Positions 23,923 to 32,805 of a stretch of 64,000 nucleotides of DNA are shown here, in pieces. The stretch comes from Poriferisodalis sp965208555 (GTDB taxonomy: Bacteria; Actinomycetota; Acidimicrobiia; Acidimicrobiales; Poriferisodalaceae). The stretch is from positions 1,922,001-1,986,000 of the forward strand of contig NZ_OZ242342.1 of the NCBI RefSeq assembly GCF_965208555.1, written 5' to 3'. Numbering within the stretch: position 1 is the stretch's first letter; every line of letters starts with the position of its first letter. The translations under genes and the position numbers were made by a program. The notes beneath the pieces are model-generated. The model saw only the letters and a list, made by a program, of their open reading frames with translations. It had not been told where the DNA came from and made no database searches.

Positions 23923-26025
23923 ATGGCAATCGTCACCGATCGACCAGACAGCGCTGACTCTCCCGACGGCGCCGGACCGGGCACTGAGCTGGAGGTGGCC
24001 GAGCCGGACTCGCACGCAGACGATTCACCGCGTACCGGCGTCTTCGCCCGTCCTACGCACGCAACCGGCTGGCGCGAGTGGCTCTTCACGGTGGACCACA
24101 AGAAGATCGGGATCATGTACGGCGCCCTCGCGCTGTTCTGGTTCCTGATCGGCGGCCTCGAGATCGGGCTGGTGCGCCTGCAGCTGTGGGCGCCTGACGG
24201 CGAGGTGATCAGCGCCGACTTCTACAACCAGCTGTTCACCATGCACGGCGTCACCATGGTCTTCCTGGTGATCATGCCGCTGGCGAACGCGTTCGCGAAC
24301 TATCTCGTGCCGTTGCAGATAGGCGCCAGGGACGTGGCCTTCCCGCGCATGAACGCGCTGGGCCTCTGGATCTTCTTCTTCGGCGGCATCTTCCTGAATC
24401 TCAGCTGGTTCCTGGGCGGCGGCGCCGACGGCGGCTGGTTCGCCTATGCGCCCAACACCGGCATGGCCTACAGCCCTGGCCACGGCATGGACTTCTACGC
24501 CCTGGGCCTGCAGATTGCCGGCATCGCCTCGCTGCTGGGTGCCATCAACCTGCTGGTGACCATCATCAACATGCGCTGCCCGGGCATGAGCCTGCTGCGC
24601 ATGCCGGTGTTCACCTGGATGATCCTGGTGGTGCAGTTCCTGCTGGTGTTCGCCCTGCCGGTCATCACGGTGGCGCTGATCCTGTTGACGTTCGATCGAA
24701 CCTTCGATGCCAACTTCTTCAATGTCGACGCGGGTGCCGATGCCCTGCTCTGGCAGCACCTGTTCTGGATATTCGGTCATCCGGAGGTCTACATCCTGAT
24801 CCTGCCGGCATTCGGCGTGGTGTCCGAGACGCTGCCGGTGTTCAGCCGCAAGCCGCTGTTCGGCTACCCGATCGTGGTGCTGTCGGGTGCGGCCATCGGC
24901 TTCATGGGATGGGGCGTGTGGGCGCACCACATGTTCACCTCGGGCATGGGGCCGGTCTCGGTGGCGGCGTTCTCGGCGACCACCATGTTCATCGCGGTGC
25001 CGACGGGCGTGAAGATCCTGAACTGGATCGCGACCATGTGGGCGGGCAAGGTCCGCTTCACCGTGCCGATGATGTTCTCGGTGTCGCTCGTAGCCATGTT
25101 CACGATCGGCGGTTTGTCTGGCGTCATGCATGCGATCGCGCCCGCCGACACCCAGCAGACCGACACGTACTTCATCGTGGCGCACTTCCACTACGTGCTC
25201 GTGGGTGGCGCGCTCATGGGCATGTTCGCCGGCCTGTACTACTGGTGGCCCAAGGCGTTCGGCTACCACCTCAACGAGCGGCTGGGCCGCTGGCACTTCT
25301 GGCTGATGCTGCTGGGCTTCAACGTCACGTTCGGGCCGATGCACATCGTGGGCCTGCAGGGCATGGCCCGGCGCCACAGCGTCTATGGGGAATTCGACGG
25401 GTTCGAGTTCTGGAACAAGATCGCCACCATCGGCTACTTCTTCATGCTCATTGCCATGGTGATCCTGGCCGTCAACATCTTCCGCACGTGGGGTCGCTAC
25501 CGCCGGGGCTTGGAGCCGGCGGCCGGAGCCGACCCGTGGGACGGCCGCACGCTGGAATGGGCCATTCCCTCGCCGGTGCCCGAGCACAACTTCGACTACG
25601 TGCCGGTGGTGAGCGATGTCGACGACTTCTGGCACAAGAAATACCAGCCCGACGAGACCGGCAAGCTGCGACGGATTGCCTACGGCAACGACATCGCCCA
25701 GATCGGCGATCAGCACCCGCACCTGCCGTCGCCGTCGTACTGGCCGATCGTGCTGGCGATGGGCATGCCGCTCATCGGGTTCGGGCTGATCTACAACCTG
25801 TGGATCGCCGGCATCGGGCTGTTGTTGCTGGTCGGTTCCATGTTCGGTTGGACCCTCGAGCCGGCCACCGATCCCGATGCGGGTCACGGTCACGGCCACG
25901 ACGGGCATGGCGACCACGACGATGATCATGGCGGCGGGCAACATGACGACAGCCCCGACGGCCATGATGACGGGAACGGCGTGCTGACCGCCAGCACCCC
26001 AAACGGGGAGGCCGCCGGTGACTGA
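23923..26025 (+). CDS. ctaD: Cytochrome c oxidase subunit I (aa3 type) with C-terminal membrane and His-rich extension
   Basis: The catalytic subunit, 700 residues. All ligands are present: His108 and His423 (heme a), His421 (heme a3), and His286 with Tyr290 (GHPEVYIL) and His335-His336 (CuB). After the 12-helix core comes an extension with two helices (SYWPIVLAMGMPLIGFGLIY). A tail (about 655-690) alternates His, Gly and Asp. A strong ribosome site GAGGAGG is seven to nine bases before the ATG. It reduces oxygen and pumps protons. The His-rich tail could bind copper or another metal; this is inference. Confidence 0.96.
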   Translation: MAIVTDRPDSADSPDGAGPGTELEVAEPDSHADDSPRTGVFARPTHATGWREWLFTVDHKKIGIMYGALALFWFLIGGLEIGLVRLQLWAPDGEVISADFYNQLFTMHGVTMVFLVIMPLANAFANYLVPLQIGARDVAFPRMNALGLWIFFFGGIFLNLSWFLGGGADGGWFAYAPNTGMAYSPGHGMDFYALGLQIAGIASLLGAINLLVTIINMRCPGMSLLRMPVFTWMILVVQFLLVFALPVITVALILLTFDRTFDANFFNVDAGADALLWQHLFWIFGHPEVYILILPAFGVVSETLPVFSRKPLFGYPIVVLSGAAIGFMGWGVWAHHMFTSGMGPVSVAAFSATTMFIAVPTGVKILNWIATMWAGKVRFTVPMMFSVSLVAMFTIGGLSGVMHAIAPADTQQTDTYFIVAHFHYVLVGGALMGMFAGLYYWWPKAFGYHLNERLGRWHFWLMLLGFNVTFGPMHIVGLQGMARRHSVYGEFDGFEFWNKIATIGYFFMLIAMVILAVNIFRTWGRYRRGLEPAAGADPWDGRTLEWAIPSPVPEHNFDYVPVVSDVDDFWHKKYQPDETGKLRRIAYGNDIAQIGDQHPHLPSPSYWPIVLAMGMPLIGFGLIYNLWIAGIGLLLLVGSMFGWTLEPATDPDAGHGHGHDGHGDHDDDHGGGQHDDSPDGHDDGNGVLTASTPNGEAAGD

Positions 26026-26701
26026 CACCCCCACGACCGGCAGCACAGCGGCAGCCGTCGAACCGGCCGAAGGCGACGAACCGCAGATCGCCTACCCGCG
26101 CACGGAGTGGGACGACTACGAGATCGTCCCGCCCACCACGAGCCTGTCCAACGAGAAGCTGACGATGTGGACCTTCCTGGGTTCGGATTGCCTGCTCTTC
26201 GGGGCGTTGATCTCGACCTACCTGTTGCTGCGCAACCGTCAACCGCTCTCGGGCGAAGGGTCGCTGAAAGCCGCCGATCTGTTCGACATCCCGTTCACCT
26301 CGGTGAGTTCGTTCGTGCTGTTGATGAGCTCGCTCACCATGGTGCTCGCGGTGTCGGCGATCGCCAGGGGCGAGATGGAGCGCTGCAAGCTGTGGCTGCT
26401 GACCACTGCAGCGCAGGGTGCCGTGTTCATCGCCGGTCAGGTGTACGAGTTCACGAGCTTCTACCGGGAAGGCCTCGGCTTCACCGTCAGCATCTCGTCG
26501 TCGGCCTTCTACACGTTGACCGGCTTCCACGGCGTCCACGTGTCGCTGGGCATCATCATGCTGGTCACGCTGTGGGCGATGATCAATCGAGGGATCATCG
26601 GTCCTGAGCGAGCAGAGACTGTCGAGATCATCGGCCTGTACTGGCACTTCGTCGACATCGTCTGGATCGTGATCTTCGCGGTCGTGTACCTGATCCCGTA
26701 G
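26018..26701 (+). CDS. ctaE: Cytochrome c oxidase subunit III
   Basis: 227 residues with five helices. Family features include LSNEKLTMWTFLGSDCLLFG, FYTLTGFHGVHVSLGIIMLV and the terminal GLYWHFVDIVWIVIFAVVYL. The GTG start overlaps the last codons of ctaD. It is a core subunit that stabilises subunit I. Confidence 0.94.
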   Translation: MTDTPTTGSTAAAVEPAEGDEPQIAYPRTEWDDYEIVPPTTSLSNEKLTMWTFLGSDCLLFGALISTYLLLRNRQPLSGEGSLKAADLFDIPFTSVSSFVLLMSSLTMVLAVSAIARGEMERCKLWLLTTAAQGAVFIAGQVYEFTSFYREGLGFTVSISSSAFYTLTGFHGVHVSLGIIMLVTLWAMINRGIIGPERAETVEIIGLYWHFVDIVWIVIFAVVYLIP

Positions 26702-26712
26702 GAAGTGCAGCG

Positions 26713-27096
26713 ATGAGCACCGCCACCGAAGCCGCATCCGAAGAGATCCACCCCTCCGACGAGGCTCACGACGACCATGACCACGGCCTGAGCGACTGGG
26801 GCTACATCAAGGTCGCACTGCTGCTGGCCGTGCTCACGGCGGCCGAAGTGCTGATCTACTTCTTCGATGACAGGGTCGGCCCGCTGGAAGTGCCGTTGCT
26901 GCTGATACTGATGGTCGTCAAGTTCGAGATCGTCGTGGCGTACTTCATGCACCTGCGCTTCGACAACAAGCTGTTCACGTGGATGTTCGTAGGAGGGCTG
27001 GTGCTCGCTATCGCGGTCTACGCGGCGATGGGCACCTCAATGCTGTTCTGGACCGACCCAGCCGGCTGCGATCTCAGTCCCGGCCTCAGCTGCTGA
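26713..27096 (+). CDS. Cytochrome c oxidase subunit IV, prokaryotic family
   Basis: 127 residues. The N-terminus is acidic and His-rich (HPSDEAHDDHDHGLSDWG). Three helices follow; the middle part VPLLLILMVVKFEIVVAYFM and HLRFD match the COX4_pro family. Last gene of the cytochrome oxidase operon, 11 bases after ctaE and convergent with the selenoprotein gene. Confidence 0.85.
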   Translation: MSTATEAASEEIHPSDEAHDDHDHGLSDWGYIKVALLLAVLTAAEVLIYFFDDRVGPLEVPLLLILMVVKFEIVVAYFMHLRFDNKLFTWMFVGGLVLAIAVYAAMGTSMLFWTDPAGCDLSPGLSC

Positions 27097-27132
27097 TCGC
27101 TGAGCCGCCGCGACGCGCAGCGCCGCCGGCCG

Positions 27133-28881
27133 TCAGCTGCGGCCGAGGTGTTCGACCGCTGCGGCGGTGTAGTCGCCGTGGGGGCCGTCGTGGCTGAACA
27201 CGTAGGCGTTGGTGCGGTTCGCGTCGCCTGCCACGGCGATGACGAACTTCGCCGGCTCTGAGACGATCGGCACCAGGCGGTCCGGGTCGTCCGATTCGGC
27301 AAACTGCGACGGCAAGTCGCCGGCCGCGACGACATCGGTGAGCCGGGGGCGGCCTGCTGCCAGGTTGGTCCACTCGCCGAGGAGCTTCTCGAAGCGCCAC
27401 GCCGGGATGCGAGCGTGTTCGAACAGGGCCTCGGCCAGGTTTGCTTTGGTCCAGCCGGCTGCTGTGCAGGTGCGCGCCAGGATCGGTGACAGCACCAGCA
27501 GCGGCCGGTAGTGCATTCGGCCGAGGCCGTACAGGTGACCGAGGTCCCATCCGGTGATCCGCGCCAGGCCGTCGGCAAGGTACGGCACGATCTCGTCAGG
27601 GGTCGAGCCGAACACGCTGCCGACGATGGCCCCGCTGTTGAAGCGGGCCATGGTCAGCACGTCGTCGTCAGGGCCAAAGCCGAACTCGGCGCTGACGGGA
27701 TCCCAGCCGATGTCGGCCAGCGTGGCTTGGTCCTCGCACAGCACCACGCGGAATGTGTTCCCGAAGGTGGACTTGTCGTGCTCGGCCGCGGTGAAGCCGA
27801 ACACGTTGCGCTGGTAGAGCCGCAGCCAGCGGCCGACGCTGGTGTTGGCGCGCACGCCGTCGCGCAGTGCGCCGACACCGGAGTTGAAGCCGAGCGCTGC
27901 CGCATTCGGACCGTCCAGGATCATCAGGGCGTCGGCGCCGGTGGTGTTGCCCGAGTGCTCTGCGCCGTAGTGCGGGTCGGCAAGGATGCGCGCCGCGGCC
28001 AGCAGCACGCCCAGGTGTGCCGGCTCGCAGCCCGCCATGACGGCATTGGCGGCCACCGACCACACGGTCATGTTCCTGCCGGTGGTGCGGGCGAGGCCCA
28101 GCGATTGCTGGGGATCCAGGCCCGTGCCTGCCAGGAACCTCTCGACACGGTCCCGCGTCGGCGGCACGATCGGCAGCCCGTCGGACCAGCCCCGCTCGGC
28201 GAAGGCGTCGTTGATCTCGTCGACGGAACCGCTCATCGCTGTGCTGTATGGGCCCATCGCAGCCGGAGCGCGTCTATCTCGATTACCGAGCGCAGACGCT
28301 CCGTTCGTGCCGTTGCGTTCGGCGGATGCCCCGGTCAGACCCTCGACCACGGCATCCACAGTGTGATTGACGAAGTTGGCCGTCATCTCGGCAGCGGATT
28401 GGGCATCCACGTGGCCCACGGTGAGCGCCACCGGAAGCTGCTCGAAGCCGTACCCCCGTGCGGTGGCGGCGGCCTGGCCGTCGAAACTCTCGCACACGAT
28501 CGAGACCGACGGCACCCCCGCGGTCTCCGCCGCTACGGCTGCCCGCGCCACGGCGGGCGTGCAGCTGCCTCAGCAACCCATGCCCGACACGACGGCGTCG
28601 ACAGCCCGTGATCGCAGCGAGTCGGGCAGGCGGTCGATCACGGCGGCTTCGTCGCCGCCGTGGGTGTTGCCGAACGTCTCGTAGCCGACGAACGTCACCC
28701 CCTCGTAGCGGGCAGTGAGCTCGCGCTCGAGGATCGGGAACAATTCGTCGCCCCGGAACAGGTAGTCCCACAGGAATCCGATCCGCTTGCCGGCCAGCGT
28801 GTCGAGTCGCGGCGCCAGCTCCCGGTGCTCGATGCCCGACGGCGCTCCGGGCCACACGACGTCATAGGACGGTTCGGTCAT
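27133..28881 (-). CDS. UGSC-family selenoprotein (selenocysteine at codon 104)
   Basis: Reading from the ATG at 28881 (ribosome site GAGGGG), an in-frame TGA at 28570-28572 falls in VVSGMGC-U-GSCTPAVARA, exactly the U-G-S-C motif that names this family. The frame then continues to 27133, giving 582 residues with Sec104, Cys103 and Cys107. A SECIS-like hairpin begins 11 bases after the TGA. The second domain starts near MSGSVDEINDAFAERGWSDG and carries LPIVPPTRDRVERF. The redox-active Cys/Sec pair suggests an oxidoreductase; the substrate is unknown. It lies 32 bases downstream of an NCS2 permease, likely one operon. selA, selB and selD are not in the window. The alternative is a nonsense-broken gene, which the motif argues against. 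Confidence 0.82.
28541..28572 (-). promoter_or_regulatory. Sec codon TGA and bacterial-type SECIS-like hairpin
   Basis: On the minus strand TGA (28572-28570) is followed by 11 bases. A 6-bp perfect stem GCCCGC/GCGGGC (28558-28553 with 28546-28541) then closes a six-base loop CGTGGC. The 11-base spacing and the six-base apical loop containing GU match the geometry of E. coli fdhF SECIS. It overlaps coding sequence, as bacterial SECIS elements do. Confidence 0.65.
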
Positions 28882-28913
28882 CGGAGCATCCCCTCGCCAC
28901 GCTGACCCGGTCC

Positions 28914-30680
28914 TCACGCCTCGGTGAGCATTCTGGGGTCGGGTACGTCAACGCGGACGGTCACGATATCCACCTCGTGATATTGCTGATGATGCACCGA
29001 TGCGGCGTGATGCTGCAGCATTCGAAGCGACAGGTCGCGCTCGACCGGCCGTTCCACCCTGTGCGAATCCAGCACGGCGAGCCGGTCCTCGATGTTCTCC
29101 CCGCTCGCTGCGGCCACGAACTCGAGCAGGGCACTGCCGTCCTGCTTGCTCGCTGTCAACCGCAGAGTGCGACCTTCACCCGCACCCGCAGGCCGGTCGA
29201 CGTCGATCAGCGTCAGCAACGCTTCCTCGGTTACTGCATCGAGACGGTCCGCCATCGCCCGGCTCCAGCCACTGCGGTCGGCGAAGCGACCTGAGAACAC
29301 CCGAATCTGCGGCAATGACGATGCCGCCAGCTCGCAGCGGAGCCGCTGTGGACGCTTTTGGGTGATCTCGGTGAACAGCGTCAGGACAATCGCCGTCAGC
29401 CCGCCGGCGGTCATGCCGTTCTCGAGGAACCCGCCGGCAAAGTCTTCGAGGTAGTCCGGGAATATCACGCCGTTCTGGAAGCCCACGCCGATCCAGAACG
29501 AGAAGCCCGCAATCAGCCCCTTGCGGTAGTCGGTCGCGTCGGCGATGACGATCTGCATGCCGGTCACGAACAGCATCGCCAGCAGAATCGTTGCGTACGC
29601 CGCGACGACGGCGTCGGGCACTGCCATCACCGCCGCGAGTGCCTTTGGCACGAACGCCATCACGATGAACGCAGCGCCGATGGCCACGCCGACCCGTCGC
29701 GCCGCCACGCCGGTCAGCTCAGTGACCGAGATGCTCATCGAGTAGGTGGTGTTCGGCACCGTGCCGGCCAATCCCGACAGCAGGTTGCCGGTGCCGTCGG
29801 CGGCGACAGCACCCTGCACGGCCCGGTAGTCGACGGCCCGGGGCCGCCGCCAGGACACCCGCTGGATGGCCACCGAGTCGCCGATGGTCTCGATGGCGCC
29901 GATGAGGGTGGCGAACACGAAACCCGGCAGGAGGATCCAGAACTCCGATCCGAACGTGAAGTCGAAACCGGGCCAGCCGCCGTCCGGCAGTCCGATCCAG
30001 CCGGCGTCGGCGATCCGGTCGAAGTCATACAGCCCGAAGAATGCCGCGATGACTGATCCCACCACGATGCCGATCACCGGCGCCCACAGGCGGAGGCTGC
30101 CCCGGGCTTTCAGCGCGATCACCACAATGACGCCGACGGCCACGAGGGCGCTGACGGGCGCACTCGCCGCGGCAGCGCCTTCGGGCGAGGCAGCCACCAT
30201 GTCGAAGATGAGCGGCATCACCGAGACTGCGATGAGCATCACCACGGTCCCGGCCACGGTCGGCGTGAACAGTCGCCGGAACAGCGACAGCTTCGCGGCC
30301 AGCAGGAACTGGAACAGCGACGAGGCCACGACCAAGGTGGCCAGGAGCCCCGGACCGCCGTCGGCGAGCGCCGTGACGCACACTGCGATGAACGCACCGG
30401 AGGTGCCCATCAGCAGCACGTAGCCCGCGCCGATGCGCCCGAACCGGACCGCTTGCAAGATGGTGCTGACGCCGCTGATGGCTGCGGCCGCGAACACCGC
30501 CCACGCCAAGTACGCGTCCGATCCGTCAGCGGCGCGGACGACGATGGCAGGTGTCAGCACGATGCCGGCGATGGCGAGGATCGCGAACTGCAGGCCCAGC
30601 CCGGCGGTGAGCGGCAGCGGCGGCGTGTCAGAGGCTTCGAAGCGGAGGTGCCGGTCGGGGGCCGGCGCGTGATCTGGCAT
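28914..30680 (-). CDS. NCS2-family purine/uracil permease fused to a C-terminal ATPase-like domain
   Basis: 588 residues from the ATG at 30680. Residues about 20-440 form a 12-14-helix nucleobase:cation symporter of the NCS2 (uracil/xanthine) family: ETIGDSVAIQRVSW, LAGTVPNTTYSMSISVTELT and GVAARRVGVAIGA are the substrate-site and TM10 region. The last ~140 residues are soluble. They include RLDAVTEEALLTLIDVDRP and a terminal ERDLSLRMLQHHAASVHHQQ, followed by YHEVDIVTVRV. This resembles the GHKL fold of RsbW/SpoIIAB-type anti-sigma kinases. The fusion is unusual for NCS2 carriers. The ligand and the tail's role are unknown. It sits upstream of the selenoprotein on the same strand. Confidence 0.8.
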   Translation of the reverse strand: MPDHAPAPDRHLRFEASDTPPLPLTAGLGLQFAILAIAGIVLTPAIVVRAADGSDAYLAWAVFAAAAISGVSTILQAVRFGRIGAGYVLLMGTSGAFIAVCVTALADGGPGLLATLVVASSLFQFLLAAKLSLFRRLFTPTVAGTVVMLIAVSVMPLIFDMVAASPEGAAAASAPVSALVAVGVIVVIALKARGSLRLWAPVIGIVVGSVIAAFFGLYDFDRIADAGWIGLPDGGWPGFDFTFGSEFWILLPGFVFATLIGAIETIGDSVAIQRVSWRRPRAVDYRAVQGAVAADGTGNLLSGLAGTVPNTTYSMSISVTELTGVAARRVGVAIGAAFIVMAFVPKALAAVMAVPDAVVAAYATILLAMLFVTGMQIVIADATDYRKGLIAGFSFWIGVGFQNGVIFPDYLEDFAGGFLENGMTAGGLTAIVLTLFTEITQKRPQRLRCELAASSLPQIRVFSGRFADRSGWSRAMADRLDAVTEEALLTLIDVDRPAGAGEGRTLRLTASKQDGSALLEFVAAASGENIEDRLAVLDSHRVERPVERDLSLRMLQHHAASVHHQQYHEVDIVTVRVDVPDPRMLTEA

Positions 30681-30763
30681 CTGGCGATGCTTGCGGGCGC
30701 CGAGCGCGTGCGCAAGCACCGCCGATCCGGCGCGGGCCCGAGACGCCGGTAGCTTCACCCGGC

Positions 30764-32017
30764 GTGATCGATCTCCGCCGGCTTCGAGAGGACTCTGCCT
30801 ATCGGGACGGGGCCGCCCGCAAGGGCACCGCGCAGGAGTTCATCGACGAGGTGCTCGCGGCCGACGAAGCATGGCGTTCGATCACCCACCAAGCTGAGCA
30901 GGCCCGGGCAGCACAGAACGCTGCGTCGCGTGAGATCGGACGCAGTGCCCCTGAGGACCGTCCGGCCAAGATCGCCGAGGCGGCTCGCCACAAGGAAGCG
31001 GTGGAACGGCTCGAGGCCGACGAGCGTGCTGCCACCGAGCGCCGCGCCGATCTGGCGCTGCAGATCCCGAACCCGGCCGCGGCTGACGTGCCTTCGGGAG
31101 GTGAGGAGCACTTCGAGACGGTGCGTGAGGTGGGAGAGCGGGGCGACCCGCCCGCCCACGACCATGCCGAGATCGGAGCGTTGACCGGTCTGGTCGACTC
31201 CGAGAGCGGGGCGCGCAACAGCGGCACCCGGTTCGCCTACATCAAAGGCGCCGCCGTGCGGCTGGAGTTTGCGTTGGTGCAGTGGACCATGGACGTGCTG
31301 GAGCGCAACGGCTTCCTGCCTGTCGTGCCGCCGGTGCTGGTGCGCGAGGAGATGATGGTCGAGGCTGGGTTCTTCCCTGCCGACCGTCATCAGGTGTATG
31401 AGATCGACGGCGACGACCTGTTCCTGATCGGCACGTCCGAGGTGGCGCTGGCGGGCCTGCACCGGGGCGAGCGCGTGGAGCGGGCCTCGCTGCCGCTGCG
31501 GTACGCGGGCTTCTCGTCGTGCTTCAGGCGCGAGGCCGGCACCCACGGCAAGGACACCCGCGGGATCTTTCGCGTCCACCAGTTCGACAAGGTGGAGATG
31601 TTCTCCTTCTGCGACTCCGATGCGAGCTGGGAGGAGCTGGAGGCTTTGCGGGCCATCCAGGAGGAGATCGTCAGCTCGCTCGATCTGCCGTACCGGGTCA
31701 TCAACGTGGCGGCAGGCGACTTGGGCGCGGCGGCGGCCAAGAAGTACGACCTCGAGGTGTGGTTGCCGTCCGAGCGCGCCTACCGCGAGGTGACGTCGTG
31801 CTCGAACTACACCGACTACTCAGCCCGGCGCCTCGGCACACGCTGGATCGATGACGACGGCAGCGGGCTGGTGCACACGCTGAACGGCACTGCGTGCGCC
31901 ATCGGCCGCACGCTCGTGTTCATCATGGAGAACCACCAGCGGTCCGACGGCTCCATCGCGGTGCCCGAAGTGCTCCATCCCTGGCTCAACTTCACCGAGA
32001 TTCCCGCCCCTGCCTGA
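30764..32017 (+). CDS. serS: Seryl-tRNA synthetase
   Basis: SerRS charges tRNA-Ser, and also tRNA-Sec as the first step of selenocysteine synthesis. It has 417 residues. An N-terminal coiled-coil tRNA-binding arm spans about 1-100. The class II core has motif 2 (FSSCFRREAGTHGKDTRGIF) and motif 3 (GTACAIGRTLVFIMENHQ), plus EVTSCSNYTDYSARRLGTRW. GTG start; divergent from the NCS2 permease. Convergent with crcB. Confidence 0.95.
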   Translation: MIDLRRLREDSAYRDGAARKGTAQEFIDEVLAADEAWRSITHQAEQARAAQNAASREIGRSAPEDRPAKIAEAARHKEAVERLEADERAATERRADLALQIPNPAAADVPSGGEEHFETVREVGERGDPPAHDHAEIGALTGLVDSESGARNSGTRFAYIKGAAVRLEFALVQWTMDVLERNGFLPVVPPVLVREEMMVEAGFFPADRHQVYEIDGDDLFLIGTSEVALAGLHRGERVERASLPLRYAGFSSCFRREAGTHGKDTRGIFRVHQFDKVEMFSFCDSDASWEELEALRAIQEEIVSSLDLPYRVINVAAGDLGAAAAKKYDLEVWLPSERAYREVTSCSNYTDYSARRLGTRWIDDDGSGLVHTLNGTACAIGRTLVFIMENHQRSDGSIAVPEVLHPWLNFTEIPAPA

Positions 32018-32055
32018 CGAGCTCAGCGGGCAGCTGGTGAATCTGTGCCTGCGAG

Positions 32056-32385
32056 CTAAGCGAGGGCGAGGCCGGCGGTTGCGGCGGCGGTGGCGCCGGT
32101 GATCGTCAGGGAGATGTAGCCGAGCGCCAGCAGCGGGCTGGCTCGGGACAGCCGGATCGACTCGGGGAAAATCCCCGAGACGGTCGTGAGGGCGCCGAGG
32201 CCCGCAGTGCCCAGGATGGTTGCCGCGGCACCCGATGTGCTTGCGAGCAATCCGAGTGCGAAAGCACCGCAGATGTTGATCAGCAGCGTCCCGCCCGGAC
32301 CGAGCGCGACGCTGACTCTCCAGCGCAGAATCGTGCCCGCCGCGGCTGCCACGCCAAATCCCACCGCCACTGCCAGCGTCGTCAT
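32056..32385 (-). CDS. crcB: Fluoride efflux channel CrcB/Fluc, second subunit
   Basis: A 109-residue, four-helix protein. It has GTLLINICGAFALGLLAST and GLGALTTVSGIFPESIRL, equivalents of the family N-x-x-G and GFCGGxTTFS signatures. The ATG overlaps the stop of the preceding crcB gene, so the two would form a heterodimeric dual-topology Fluc channel. The signature is more divergent here than in the partner. Confidence 0.82.
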   Translation of the reverse strand: MTTLAVAVGFGVAAAAGTILRWRVSVALGPGGTLLINICGAFALGLLASTSGAAATILGTAGLGALTTVSGIFPESIRLSRASPLLALGYISLTITGATAAATAGLALA

Positions 32386-32795
32386 GGCCGCCTCACGTTC
32401 GCGAGCACGACGAAGCGGCCCATGACGAACGCCGCAGTGCAGGCCGCAATCGTCAAAACGAGCCAAGCGCCTGCGGTTGCGACTTGGCCGTCGTCGAGGT
32501 GCCGTGCGAGCTGCAGCGCAAGCGCCGACATGCTGGTCAGCGCCCCGCAGAAACCGATCGTCAGCCCAACCGGGGGGCCGGCATCGCTGTGGCCAGCGCT
32601 GGGGGTGCCGGCCCGACGGGGCCTGCGGCGTCGGACTCGCTCGTGACGAGCGGTCGCCCAGCCGACCACGCCGCAGCCGACCGCGTTGGCGATGAGCAGC
32701 GCCCAGTTGCCGTCGAGGGGTGCGTCGATGCTCCAGCGGACAGCCGCACCGACGATTCCTGCTGCCGCAACCGTGGCTGCGACACGCAAGGACAT
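32382..32795 (-). CDS. crcB: Fluoride efflux channel CrcB/Fluc, first subunit
   Basis: A 137-residue, four-helix protein. It has GAAVRWSID, WALLIANAVGCGVVGW and GFCGALTSMSALALQLARHL, the Fluc signature with the polar track. A basic loop RHERVRRRRPRR lies between helices 2 and 3. It follows the poly-gamma-glutamate hydrolase-like gene by 10 bases and overlaps the second crcB. No fluoride riboswitch is possible immediately upstream because that sequence is coding. Confidence 0.85.
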   Translation of the reverse strand: MSLRVAATVAAAGIVGAAVRWSIDAPLDGNWALLIANAVGCGVVGWATARHERVRRRRPRRAGTPSAGHSDAGPPVGLTIGFCGALTSMSALALQLARHLDDGQVATAGAWLVLTIAACTAAFVMGRFVVLANVRRP

Positions 32796-32805
32796 CGCCG
32801 AAATC

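Noticed and set aside
24025..26046. Open frame of 673 codons on the minus strand
   Set aside because: It is the exact antisense of ctaD; composition is the His/Arg/Asp-rich shadow typical of GC-rich coding sequence, with no domain.
28551..28572. Frameshift or nonsense mutation splitting the 27133-28881 gene
   Set aside because: Both sides are in the same frame, the stop is TGA at the family's U-G-S-C site, and a SECIS-like hairpin follows at the right distance. It stays the fallback explanation if Sec machinery is absent.
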